Assembly: GCA_964352215.1 (NCBI GenBank)
Contig: CAYGRE010000020.1
Location: forward strand, 1-64,000
DNA: 64,000 nucleotides
Reading direction: 5' to 3'
Source: CAWUKT01 sp964352215
GTDB taxonomy: Bacteria; Bacteroidota; Bacteroidia; J057; JADKCL01
Of this stretch, positions 44,275 through 51,877 are shown in pieces. The notes below the pieces were generated by a model. The model did no database searches, had not been told where the DNA came from, and was given only the letters and a program-made list of their open reading frames with translations. Numbering within the stretch: the stretch's first letter is position 1; every line of letters begins with the position of its first letter. A program made the translations under genes and the position numbers.

Positions 44275-45321
44275 ATGTTTTTCAAGCACTTCGGCGGCAA
44301 AATAACCCCACAGGATTTGGCCAGGTATCAGGAATCGGAGAATTGGCGGGATGGCAAGTTTCAGAACCTGGAACCAACGGACATGGATATGGGATTCAGG
44401 GACATTCCCAAAGTCTTATACAGGCAAGTGGCGGCCCGGGATGGGAAAAAACCTCAGCGGCCACTGCCGGTTCCTTCTTTTGCTGAAACCCATTTCAATT
44501 CGTCAGAGGAAAAAGCGCAATTCATCTGGTACGGACATTCGGTGGTTTTTGCGCGGGTCAATTGTTTGAATATCCTGATCGATCCGATGTTGGGCCCAGA
44601 CACGACTCCGATCGCCCCTTTCCGTACAAAGCGTTTTTCTGAGAATACGCTGGACCTTATCGATGGATTTCCTCCGATTGATCTGCTGCTCATGACGCAT
44701 GACCACTACGACCACCTGGATTATGCGAGTATCCGGAAGCTGGCACCCAAAACGAAGCGGTTCTTTGTCGCCTTGGGGGTCAAGCGGCACCTGGTTCGTT
44801 GGGGAGTGGCACCTGAGTTGGTCACTGAGTTTGATTGGTGGGATGCAAAAGAACTGGAGCAGATTGAGATCACTTTCACCCCCACCCGGCACTTCTCCGG
44901 ACGTGGTCCCCGTGACCGTATGAAAGGATTGTGGGGAGGCTGGGTTTTTAAAACTGAGCAGGAATCTATCTGGTTCAGTGGGGATGGAGGCTACGGGAAG
45001 CATTTTACAGAAATCGGGAAACGCCTGGGTCCATTTGATTTTGCCTTTATGGAATGTGGCCAATACAACGATCTCTGGCGGTCGATTCACTTATTCCCTG
45101 ATGAATGTATTCGTGCAGCTATGGATGCTGGGGTTGAAAAGGCGGTGCCAGTACATTGGGGAGGCTTTCCCCTATCTTTTCAGCATACCTGGTCGGAACC
45201 GGTAGAGGAGTTTATTCGCGGTGCGGAAGGGCAGGGGCTTCTATATTCGACGCCACCTTTGGGCAAGGTATTTACTGCGGGGGCGAAAGAGTTGACTCCC
45301 TGGTGGAGGGATTATGAATAG
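44275..45321 (+). CDS. NAPE-PLD-like metallo-beta-lactamase-fold hydrolase
   Basis: 348 aa from the ATG at 44275; a GTG at 44239 adds 12 residues. The MBL metal motif is HDHYDH (about 142-147) after a FIWYGHS strand; later come FSGDGGYG (metal Asp) and VPVHWGGFPLSFQHTW with the final His. This set fits the N-acyl-phosphatidylethanolamine phospholipase D (NAPE-PLD) and UlaG-like branch. Soluble, cytoplasmic. Likely hydrolyses a phosphodiester; substrate unknown. Divergent from the cyclase gene. Confidence 0.85.
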   Translation: MFFKHFGGKITPQDLARYQESENWRDGKFQNLEPTDMDMGFRDIPKVLYRQVAARDGKKPQRPLPVPSFAETHFNSSEEKAQFIWYGHSVVFARVNCLNILIDPMLGPDTTPIAPFRTKRFSENTLDLIDGFPPIDLLLMTHDHYDHLDYASIRKLAPKTKRFFVALGVKRHLVRWGVAPELVTEFDWWDAKELEQIEITFTPTRHFSGRGPRDRMKGLWGGWVFKTEQESIWFSGDGGYGKHFTEIGKRLGPFDFAFMECGQYNDLWRSIHLFPDECIRAAMDAGVEKAVPVHWGGFPLSFQHTWSEPVEEFIRGAEGQGLLYSTPPLGKVFTAGAKELTPWWRDYE

Positions 45322-45378
45322 GTGGTGGAAGCCTGGTTCAGTACGTATTGGAAAGCCCAATTTGGGAATCCCGATCAA

Positions 45379-45419
45379 TAAAAAACGCCCGGAACGATTT
45401 TGCAATCATATCCGGGCGT
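45379..45419 (-). terminator. Terminator of the tRNA-Glu transcript
   Basis: Stem ACGCCCGGA (45385-45393) and TCCGGGCGT (45411-45419) with inner pairs GATT/AATC. On the minus strand it is followed by TTTTTT. It lies 105 bp past the tRNA 3' end. Confidence 0.8.
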
Positions 45420-45488
45420 CACTCTTAAACTGTCCCATCCACTGTGTAGCGGTGCCTTCCTCGGCGGCGGCGATGCGGGTCCGTTTTC

Positions 45489-45514
45489 GGGAGGAAGTAT
45501 TGCTACTTCCTCCC
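45489..45514 (-). other. Perfect hairpin just downstream of tRNA-Glu
   Basis: Eleven-bp stem GGGAGGAAGTA (45489-45499) with its complement (45504-45514), loop TTGC. It starts 9 nt past the tRNA 3' end and has no T-run, so it is more likely a processing or stabilising element of the precursor than the terminator, which is at 45385. Confidence 0.6.
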
Positions 45515-45523
45515 TCGAACCTG

Positions 45524-45595
45524 CATCCCGTAGGGGAATCGAACCCCTGTTGCCAGAATGAAAATCTGGAGTCCTGACCGCTAGACGAACGGGAC
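45524..45595 (-). tRNA. tRNA-Glu (anticodon TTC)
   Basis: Minus strand, 72 nt. 5' GTCCCGT pairs with 3' ACGGGAT (one G-T pair); D arm GTCTAGCGGTCAGGAC; anticodon stem CCAGA/TCTGG with loop TTTTCAT, anticodon TTC; T arm AGGGGTTCGATTCCCCT. The 3' CCA is not encoded. It reads GAA and GAG codons. It has a strong own promoter (45616-45646) and terminator (45385). Confidence 0.95.
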
Positions 45596-45615
45596 AGATG
45601 TTTAAGAACGGGATG

Positions 45616-45646
45616 CAAAGATAGGTGGAGGTACCATTTCAGTCAA
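45616..45646 (-). promoter_or_regulatory. Promoter of tRNA-Glu
   Basis: Minus strand: TTGAC (TTG at 45644-45646), 20 bp, TATCTTTG (45616-45623), a full match to the Bacteroidota TAnnTTTG consensus. About 20 nt upstream of the mature tRNA. Confidence 0.78.
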
Positions 45647-45737
45647 GCCTTTTCTGAAAAATTTTTAAAGCCACTTTGGCAAGCGTTATCTTAGTGTTAA
45701 ATAGACACTATCTATTGCCCCTATCAAGGTGTTTGTA

Positions 45738-45768
45738 TTGGTTTTCTCATAGGCTGACTTTACCTTTG
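45738..45768 (+). promoter_or_regulatory. Promoter of gap
   Basis: TTG (45738-45740), 20 bp, TACCTTTG (45761-45768), exact consensus. The gap ATG lies 48 bp downstream. Confidence 0.65.
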
Positions 45769-45816
45769 TTGGGTGTAAAAGCGTGCTTTTTTAATATCTA
45801 TAAAATCCATTCTCAC

Positions 45817-46812
45817 ATGGCAATAAAAATTGGTATCAATGGCTTTGGACGTATCGGAAGACTCGTTTTCCGCGTTCTGGTCGACAATCCTGCTGTAGAG
45901 ATCGTTAAAATCAACGACCTCACAGACAATAGGACTTTGGCAGCTCTGCTGAAGTTCGATACCGCTCATGGCAAATTTAACGGTACTGTTTCATCCGATG
46001 ATGACTCAATCACTGTAAATGGCAAGCGTATTCTGGCCTCTTCTGAGCGCAATCCCGGCAACCTTGGCTGGGGAGATTTAGGAGTTGAGATCGTTATCGA
46101 CTCAACTGGTGTATTCCGCAACAAGGAAAAGTGCCAGCCGCATCTGGATGCTGGTGCCAAGAAAGTTTTGATCACCGCTCCAGGTAAAGGTGCCGTGGAT
46201 GCAACCATCGTTCTGGGTGTCAATGATGGCGACCTCAAGCCTGAGCACACCGTGATCTCCAATGCATCATGTACGACCAACTGTCTGGCTCCTATGGCTA
46301 AGATTCTGGACGAGAAATTCGGTATTGAATCCGGATTCATGACTACGGTTCACGCCTATACTGCTGACCAGAATCTTCAGGATGCACCGCACAGCGACCT
46401 GCGTCGCGCCCGCGCTGCGGCTCAGAACATTGTGCCTACCACCACCGGTGCTGCCGCTGCGGTAGGTCTGGTACTGCCTCAGCTCAAGGGTATTCTGGAC
46501 GGCTTTGCTGCCCGTGTCCCCGTGATCGACGGCTCTCTGACCGACCTCACTGTCCTGCTCAAGAAGCCTGCCACCGCAGAAGAGATCAACGCTGCGATGA
46601 AAGAAGCTTCTGAAGGTTCTCTCAAAGGCATCCTCGAATATTCTACCGATCCTCTGGTGTCTTCCGACATCGTGGGTAATCCATACAGCTGCATCTTCGA
46701 TGCACCTCTCACCAGCACCAATGGCGCCCTCGCCAAAGTTGTGGGCTGGTACGACAATGAATGGGGTTACAGCAACCGGGTTGCTGACCTCGTTATGAAA
46801 TTGATCAAGTAA
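45817..46812 (+). CDS. gap: Glyceraldehyde-3-phosphate dehydrogenase, type I
   Basis: 331 aa from the ATG at 45817 (MAIKIGINGFGRIGR); the frame runs back to 45676 but crosses the promoter, so it is not coding. Rossmann start GINGFGRIG, catalytic Cys152 in SNASCTTNC, and the C-terminal WYDNEWGYSNRV are intact. KINDLT (Asp34) favours NAD. Converts glyceraldehyde 3-phosphate to 1,3-bisphosphoglycerate in glycolysis. Followed by pgk after a strong hairpin. Confidence 0.96.
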   Translation: MAIKIGINGFGRIGRLVFRVLVDNPAVEIVKINDLTDNRTLAALLKFDTAHGKFNGTVSSDDDSITVNGKRILASSERNPGNLGWGDLGVEIVIDSTGVFRNKEKCQPHLDAGAKKVLITAPGKGAVDATIVLGVNDGDLKPEHTVISNASCTTNCLAPMAKILDEKFGIESGFMTTVHAYTADQNLQDAPHSDLRRARAAAQNIVPTTTGAAAAVGLVLPQLKGILDGFAARVPVIDGSLTDLTVLLKKPATAEEINAAMKEASEGSLKGILEYSTDPLVSSDIVGNPYSCIFDAPLTSTNGALAKVVGWYDNEWGYSNRVADLVMKLIK

Positions 46813-46819
46813 TTCACTT

Positions 46820-46877
46820 CCCCGATGCACTTTCTGCGGAACCCTGCGGTTCTGATGGTGCATTGGGGATTTTTTTA
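46820..46877 (+). terminator. Hairpin and T-run between gap and pgk
   Basis: CCCCGATGCAC (46820-46830) pairs with GTGCATTGGGG (46858-46868), with further inner pairing GCGGAACC/GGTTCTG-like, then seven T (46871-46877). It lies directly after the gap stop and 25 bp before the pgk ATG, so it probably sets a partial termination ratio or separates the two genes. Confidence 0.75.
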
Positions 46878-46902
46878 TTCACCCTTTCCATTACCCTTTC
46901 CC

Positions 46903-48090
46903 ATGCAGTCTATTTCCTCCGCTTCTGTCTCCGGCAAACGTGTTCTGGTCCGGGTTGATTTCAATGTTCCACTCGACGGCGAGGGCAATATCACGGATGA
47001 CAAGCGTATCCGCGGTGCCTTGCCCACCATCAGCCACATCCTGGAAAATGGTGGTTCTGCAATTCTGATGTCCCACATGGGACGGCCCAGTGGAGAGTTC
47101 AATCCCAAGTACAGCCTGGGACAGATTGTTGCTCACCTCAGCGAACTGCTGGACGTGGCGGTAAAATTTGCCGGGGATTGTGTCAGTGAAGAAGCTTTTG
47201 CCATGACCGCTGACCTGCAACCGGGTGAAGTCGTATTGCTGGAGAACCTCAGGTTTGACAGCCGGGAGAAAAAGGGAGACCTGGAATTTGCCCGACTCCT
47301 TTCCAGGCATGGAGACATTTATGTGAACGATGCCTTTGGTACTGCTCACCGCGCCCATGCATCGACGACCATTGTCGCTCAGTTCTTCCAGGAGAAATAC
47401 GCTGGCTTCCTGCTGGAAAAAGAGGTTACCACGGTCAGCAAGGTGATGGAAAACCCCAAGCGTCCCTTTACCGCCATCATGGGCGGTGCGAAAGTGTCCG
47501 ACAAGATTCAGATCATCCAGCGTTTGCTGGACAAGGTGGACAATTTGCTGATCGGTGGGGGAATGGCTTATACATTCCTGAAGGCAAAAGGTGTAGAAAT
47601 CGGTACTTCTCTCTGTGAGACCGATAAGGTGGCGCTTGCCGCTGCATTGATCAAGAGCGCCCGGGCCAAGGGGGTAAATATCCTGGTTCCAGTTGATTCC
47701 GTGGTGGCAGATAAGTTTGCTGCGGATGCTAAGACGGCGGTAGTACGCAATGCCAATTTCCCCAAGGATATGATGGGGCTGGACATCGGTCCCGATACTT
47801 TCCAGCACTATTACAAGGTGATTATGGAGTCCGGCACCATTCTCTGGAACGGCCCTATGGGCGTTTTTGAGATGGCACCATTTGCTCAGGGAACGATGGC
47901 GGTGGCCAAGGCCCTTACTGAAGCAACCAGTAGCAAAGGAACCTTCACTCTGATTGGTGGTGGTGACTCCGCGGCTGCGATCGCAAAGGCTGGCCTGGAA
48001 GATGAAGTCTCCTATGTTTCTACAGGTGGTGGAGCCCTGTTGGAATTGCTGGAAGGAAAGGTATTGCCAGGGGTTGCTGCATTGGACTGA
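46903..48090 (+). CDS. pgk: Phosphoglycerate kinase
   Basis: 395 aa from the ATG at 46903; the frame opens at 46825 but that part includes the terminator. Substrate motifs VLVRVDFNVPL, SHMGRPSG, HRAHAS and the nucleotide loop LIGGGDSAAA are in place. Normal length. Transfers phosphate from 1,3-bisphosphoglycerate to ADP. Ends beside a degenerate 16-bp repeat array. Confidence 0.96.
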   Translation: MQSISSASVSGKRVLVRVDFNVPLDGEGNITDDKRIRGALPTISHILENGGSAILMSHMGRPSGEFNPKYSLGQIVAHLSELLDVAVKFAGDCVSEEAFAMTADLQPGEVVLLENLRFDSREKKGDLEFARLLSRHGDIYVNDAFGTAHRAHASTTIVAQFFQEKYAGFLLEKEVTTVSKVMENPKRPFTAIMGGAKVSDKIQIIQRLLDKVDNLLIGGGMAYTFLKAKGVEIGTSLCETDKVALAAALIKSARAKGVNILVPVDSVVADKFAADAKTAVVRNANFPKDMMGLDIGPDTFQHYYKVIMESGTILWNGPMGVFEMAPFAQGTMAVAKALTEATSSKGTFTLIGGGDSAAAIAKAGLEDEVSYVSTGGGALLELLEGKVLPGVAALD

Positions 48091-48140
48091 GTACCGCGTG
48101 CCAAGTCAGGTAACCTGGCCGAATCTTATTCTAAACGTAC

Positions 48141-48250
48141 ATCTGTTGAGATTTTCATCTGCTGAGCTTCAGATAGGCTGAGATTGTCGTCCACTGAGAT
48201 TTTCATCTGCTGGGCTTCAATCTGTTGAGATCCACATCTACTGAGCCTCA
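48141..48250. repeat. Seven-copy 16-bp tandem repeat between convergent genes
   Basis: Units ATCTGTTGAGATTTTC (48141-48156), then 48157-48172, 48173-48188, 48189-48204, 48205-48219, 48220-48235, and a last one ending at the stop (48248-48250) of the minus-strand gene. Consensus about ATCTGCTGAGATTTTC. Its GCTGAGCTTCAG element recurs in the 21-bp array at 36949-37465. Confidence 0.85.
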
Positions 48251-48526
48251 CCCATAAGTGATATCAATATCCAATGCCCCCGGGCGCAATATCTTCTTAT
48301 AAGCCCTCTCACAGGCACCGATGGCTTCCGCTTCACGCGCAGCCACAGCAGTCCTTCCCCTTGACATGGCATCTCTGTACTTGAAATGGTGGGTGGTTAA
48401 TTTCCCGCTTAATGCAAGTAATTTGCCTTCCAGCCAGGCATACTGGTTGTGTCCCTTGATCTTGTCGAGAACGGACTGAATCTCTTCGTCCAATTTCCAG
48501 GCTGCCCGGTCGATGGGGTCATCCAT
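48248..48526 (-). CDS. Small helical protein next to transketolase
   Basis: 92 aa, no signal peptide, charged and helical (WKLDEEIQSVLDKIKGHNQYAWLEGKLLAL, then RGRTAVAAREAEAIGACERAYKKILR). No family recognised. It starts 6 bp after the stop of the transketolase C-subunit gene, so it is probably the third gene of that operon. Its stop codon is the end of the 16-bp array. Confidence 0.62.
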   Translation of the reverse strand: MDDPIDRAAWKLDEEIQSVLDKIKGHNQYAWLEGKLLALSGKLTTHHFKYRDAMSRGRTAVAAREAEAIGACERAYKKILRPGALDIDITYG

Positions 48527-48532
48527 AGGGTG

Positions 48533-49489
48533 CTATTTTCTGGAGATGACCTTTTTGGCAGCAGCAATAATATCGCTGGTATCAAGTCCGTACTTCTTGA
48601 GGAGTTGCATCGGGGTACCACTTTCTCCGAAGCTGTCATTTACCGCGACATATTCTTGTGGGGTAGGAAGGTGACGACCCAGAGCCTGGGCGACTGCATC
48701 CCCTAATCCGCCATTGCGCATGTGCTCTTCAGCGGAAACAACGGCACCGGTTTTGCGGGCGCTGTTAACCACGGCTGCTTCATCAAATGGCTTGATGGTG
48801 TGCATGTTGATGACTTCCGCAGAAATCCCTTCTTCAGCCAGGGCTTCAGCGGCCTGAAGCGCAAACCAGACGAGGTGACCACATGCAATGATGCTGACAT
48901 CTGATCCTTCGATCATGTGTTGGGCTTTCCCGATTTCGAAGGTAGGATCTTCGGCCGGGGTAAAGATGTCCCATTTTGGTCGACCAAAGCGCAGGTAGCA
49001 GGGGCCAACGATATCGGCGATGGCGAGGGTAGCCAGACGGGTCTGGTTGTAATCACAGGGAACCACTACGGTCATGCCTGGGAGCATGCGCATCATTCCG
49101 ATATCCTCCAGCACTTGGTGGGTTGCACCATCTTCACCGAGGCTCAGGCCTGCGTGAGAGGCGCAAATCTTGACATTCTTATCTGAGTAAGCGACGGATT
49201 GACGAACCTGGTCATAGACGCGGCTGGTGGAGAAGTTGGCAAAGGTACCTGTGAAGGGGATTTTGCCACCAATGGTAAGACCGGCAGCCATGCCGATCAT
49301 ATTGGCTTCTGAAATCCCAACTTCATAAAAACGGTCCGGAAAGGCATCCCGGAAGGCGTCCATTTTTAGAGAGCCGGTGAGGTCAGCGCAGAGACCAACC
49401 ACATTTTCATTCTGGTGCCCCAATTCCAGGAGGCCCTGGCCGAAGCCTGAGCGGGTATCTTTCTGTCCGGTGGATTCAAATTTTTTCAT
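48533..49489 (-). CDS. Transketolase, C-terminal (pyrimidine-binding) subunit
   Basis: 318 aa. Carries the pyrimidine-binding part of transketolase: SGFGQGLLELGHQN, ISEANMIGMAAGLTIGGKIPF with the catalytic Glu, GEDGATHQVLEDI, and a C-terminal domain EEHMRNGGLGDAV. Together with the N-subunit gene 14 bp upstream it makes a split transketolase, as in many Bacteroidota and archaea. Pentose-phosphate pathway. Downstream gene 6 bp on. Confidence 0.9.
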   Translation of the reverse strand: MKKFESTGQKDTRSGFGQGLLELGHQNENVVGLCADLTGSLKMDAFRDAFPDRFYEVGISEANMIGMAAGLTIGGKIPFTGTFANFSTSRVYDQVRQSVAYSDKNVKICASHAGLSLGEDGATHQVLEDIGMMRMLPGMTVVVPCDYNQTRLATLAIADIVGPCYLRFGRPKWDIFTPAEDPTFEIGKAQHMIEGSDVSIIACGHLVWFALQAAEALAEEGISAEVINMHTIKPFDEAAVVNSARKTGAVVSAEEHMRNGGLGDAVAQALGRHLPTPQEYVAVNDSFGESGTPMQLLKKYGLDTSDIIAAAKKVISRK

Positions 49490-49503
49490 GGCTTGGTCGT
49501 GGT

Positions 49504-50361
49504 TCAGTAGTCACCAAATTTAGTGGTAGGAAGTTGAGCCATAGCCCTTTCAAGCAATTCATCATTCGGAGCTTTGCCATGCCATTCATGGGTCCCTTCC
49601 ATGTAATCAACGCCTCTGCCCATGTCGGTATGCATGATAATGCAAATGGGCTTGCCATGTCCGGTCATTCCCTTTGCTTTCTCCAGCGTAGCCAAAACCT
49701 CTTCGAAATCATGGCCATTCATCTCCAGCACTTCCCAGCCAAAGGCTTCGAATTTGGGGCGGAGGTCTCCCAGCGCCATCACATCTTCGGTATTGCCGTC
49801 GATCTGCTGACAGTTGCGGTCGATGGTGGCAATCAGGTTGTCGATCTTGAAGTGGGGGGCAGCTATGACCGCTTCCCAGATCTGTCCTTCCTGAAGCTCG
49901 CCATCGCCGTGAAGCGTGTAAACGATGTTCTTGTCACCGTTGAGGCGCTTGGCAAGTGCTGCGCCGATGCCTACCGAAAGTCCCTGGCCGAGGGAGCCGG
50001 AAGCAATTCTGATGCCTTCCAGCCCTTCTTTGGTGGCTGGATGGCCTTGCAGGCGGGAATCCAGGTGCCGGAAGGTGGCCAATTCCGGGATGGGGAAATA
50101 GCCTGAGCGGGCCAGTACACTGTACCAGACCGGGGATATATGCCCATTGGAAAGGAAAAAGAGGTCTTGGTCCGTTCCATCCAATTCGAAGTTGGAGGGG
50201 TCATGGTCAAGATGGTTAAAGTAAAGAGATACGAAAAACTCGGTACAACCGAGTGAGCCGCCGGGGTGGCCCGACTGGACTGCGTGCACCATCCGAAGGA
50301 TGTCACGCCGAACCTGGGTGGCGATCTCTTTGAGTTCAGTGATTGAAGTAACCTTATTCAT
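49504..50361 (-). CDS. Transketolase, N-terminal (TPP-binding) subunit
   Basis: 285 aa if started at the ATG at 50361 (MNKVTSITELK); the frame has an in-frame Met at 50370 and opens at 50391. Contains the thiamine-diphosphate motif GDGELQEGQ...N (about 145-175), SGHPGGSLG and HGKAPNDEL. Pairs with the C-subunit encoded 14 bp downstream. Transfers two-carbon units among sugars in the pentose phosphate pathway. Confidence 0.9.
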   Translation of the reverse strand: MNKVTSITELKEIATQVRRDILRMVHAVQSGHPGGSLGCTEFFVSLYFNHLDHDPSNFELDGTDQDLFFLSNGHISPVWYSVLARSGYFPIPELATFRHLDSRLQGHPATKEGLEGIRIASGSLGQGLSVGIGAALAKRLNGDKNIVYTLHGDGELQEGQIWEAVIAAPHFKIDNLIATIDRNCQQIDGNTEDVMALGDLRPKFEAFGWEVLEMNGHDFEEVLATLEKAKGMTGHGKPICIIMHTDMGRGVDYMEGTHEWHGKAPNDELLERAMAQLPTTKFGDY

Positions 50362-50430
50362 GGTCGACATTTGGCGGCAAATTACGCGCACTCAGACGAA
50401 AGTGGAAAACATTCTTTTAAACAAATTGCA

Positions 50431-50769
50431 CTAACTCAGAGCTAGGGTTAGGAAATCGTTGATTCCAGCTTCCCAGTTGGCTTCGAGTGGAAAAGATTGG
50501 GCTTCAGCTTCTTCCAGCGAGGAGGGTAATTGCTGTGAAATGCAAACAATTGTGATTCCCTTTTGCTGATGGATATTGCCACACCAAACCGGCACATTGA
50601 TAAAGGAAAGGTAGCATTGAGATCCGGATTGGTTGGAAAAAATAAGAGGCGCTCTGCTGGCCCACTCAGGAATTTCAGCAAGTTCTGAATCCAAATCCCA
50701 ACCCATGCGGGACATTTCCTGGAAAAGAGGACGCCAGGCGGCCGGGAGATTCAATTGGATGAACAGCAT
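50431..50769 (-). CDS. Hypothetical protein, 112 aa
   Basis: No signal peptide. Beta-strand-rich middle (CYLSFINVPVWCGNI, GITIVCISQQLP), acidic helix and Trp-containing end. I recognise no family. It lies just upstream of the transketolase operon on the same strand, with 69 bp between, and has a TATCTTTA box 4 bp before its ATG (50774-50781), which would make a very short leader. Coding status is likely but not certain. Confidence 0.5.
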   Translation of the reverse strand: MLFIQLNLPAAWRPLFQEMSRMGWDLDSELAEIPEWASRAPLIFSNQSGSQCYLSFINVPVWCGNIHQQKGITIVCISQQLPSSLEEAEAQSFPLEANWEAGINDFLTLALS

Positions 50770-51062
50770 GCTTTAAAGATAGTAGGGCTGCATTAGAATT
50801 GCATCTTATTGTACTTTTTTGGTGTATTTGAAGGGGATATTTCGGATATTATACGAACAAATCTATCAACCCAAATGCCATGCCGAATGTAGGCAAACCA
50901 CTCACCAAATAGCCCCTTCCGTTTTCCTGATGGATAAGGCTATTGAAATTCTTACTTGTGTAATGGTCTTGGCTTTGTTCAGTGTGAATCTTTCCAAAAT
51001 GTTAACAAATTGGACCACTAACGCTATTCCCCCGTATAGCCTGGTCTTCTAAAACCATGACT

Positions 51063-51401
51063 ATGCGCAAGAATTATTCCTTTTCGATCCCCTTGTTCAT
51101 TTCTTTGTTCATTCTGATGGCCTCCCCTCCGGCAGTCTCACAGAACAATATTGCCGTAGAATTCCAGGGATTCTCTTCCGGTCCCAAGATTATGAAGCTA
51201 GGGTATTCGATTCCCTTTGGAGGGGTGGTGGAAATTCAATTGTATGACTCGTCCGGTAAGTTGGTCTATGAGAACCGTTTTGTCAGGGATGAAGGGACCC
51301 ATCACATCCCCATGCGGCGGTCGGGATTTAAGCCGGGAGAGTCATATTCATACACAATTAAATATAAATTCTCAGCAGTAAGTGGCGATGTGCCCCTCTA
51401 G
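51063..51401 (+). CDS. Small secreted protein
   Basis: 112 aa from the ATG at 51063 (the frame opens 6 bp earlier). Signal peptide MRKNYSFSIPLFISLFILMAS to about residue 27 (SPPAVSQ). Mature part is a single beta domain (VVEIQLYDSSGKLVYENRFV, then HHIPMRRSGFKPGESYSYTIKYKF) like a FlgD- or T9SS-tail-like Ig fold on its own. No catalytic residue pattern. Role unknown. Confidence 0.62.
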   Translation: MRKNYSFSIPLFISLFILMASPPAVSQNNIAVEFQGFSSGPKIMKLGYSIPFGGVVEIQLYDSSGKLVYENRFVRDEGTHHIPMRRSGFKPGESYSYTIKYKFSAVSGDVPL

Positions 51402-51594
51402 TGGTTACATAAAAGGTACCACATCTCTCCGCCGCTGGGCTCGACCGATATGTTTGAGACTTTCCGTACTACTTGTCATGGATGATCGTCCCAAAATGAG
51501 ACAAATCCCAATTGGACTTCGATATGGTATCGGAGTTTCTTCCTTTGAAATAAGGTTTGGGGAGCTTCAGGAGGGATTACAAGGAGAAAAGAGA

Positions 51595-51686
51595 GGGTGC
51601 CGGATGGGTTTAAGGGCTTTCATCTATGGATGTGTGATGTGGATATGGTAGGAATATTGACGAATACACCGGCACCCTGTTTTTAT
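51595..51686 (+). terminator. Long-range stem with T-run
   Basis: GGGTGCCGG (51595-51603) pairs with CCGGCACCC (51669-51677), leaving a 65-nt loop, followed by TGTTTTTATTT. Could be a terminator with an extended stem or the end of a small structured RNA. Confidence 0.4.
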
Positions 51687-51726
51687 TTCTTTTCTGGCTT
51701 TTGCCGTATGATAATCCAACTAAAGA

Positions 51727-51746
51727 ACTAGTGTTTTTGCACTAGT
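51727..51746. promoter_or_regulatory. Inverted repeat ACTAGTG
   Basis: ACTAGTG (51727-51733) and CACTAGT (51740-51746) with a 6-nt loop in an AT-rich region at the 3' side of the LytTR gene. A protein-binding site or weak hairpin; role unknown. Confidence 0.35.
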
Positions 51747-51877
51747 GTTCACAATAATAACGATTTTTTTTATTCTAATCCCCTTTTTTCGACCAATAGT
51801 GTACATAAGCGGATAAGATTGCCAATTCGGGTGATTGATGCTCTTTTCTGACCTGGGAAATTTTCGAGTAATCTGAT

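Larger units (their letters stand above)
51402..51877. other. Gene-poor region with two inverted repeats
   Basis: 476 bp. An 89-codon plus frame (51382-51651) overlaps the previous gene and has no features. Contains a distant 9-bp inverted pair (51595-51603 with 51669-51677) followed by GTTTTTATTT, and ACTAGTG/CACTAGT (51727-51746). No other feature seen. Confidence 0.6.

Noticed and set aside
45420..45488. Second tRNA next to tRNA-Glu
   Set aside because: GC-rich but no T-loop sequence or cloverleaf could be drawn.
46891..47808. 305-codon frame antisense to pgk
   Set aside because: Shadow of pgk; no signal, motif or promoter.
50819..51052. 77-codon frame before the small secreted protein
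   Set aside because: Weak composition and no recognisable domain; one hydrophobic stretch could occur by chance.
51382..51651. 89-codon frame after the small secreted protein
   Set aside because: Overlaps the previous gene out of frame and contains part of the 51595 stem; poor composition.
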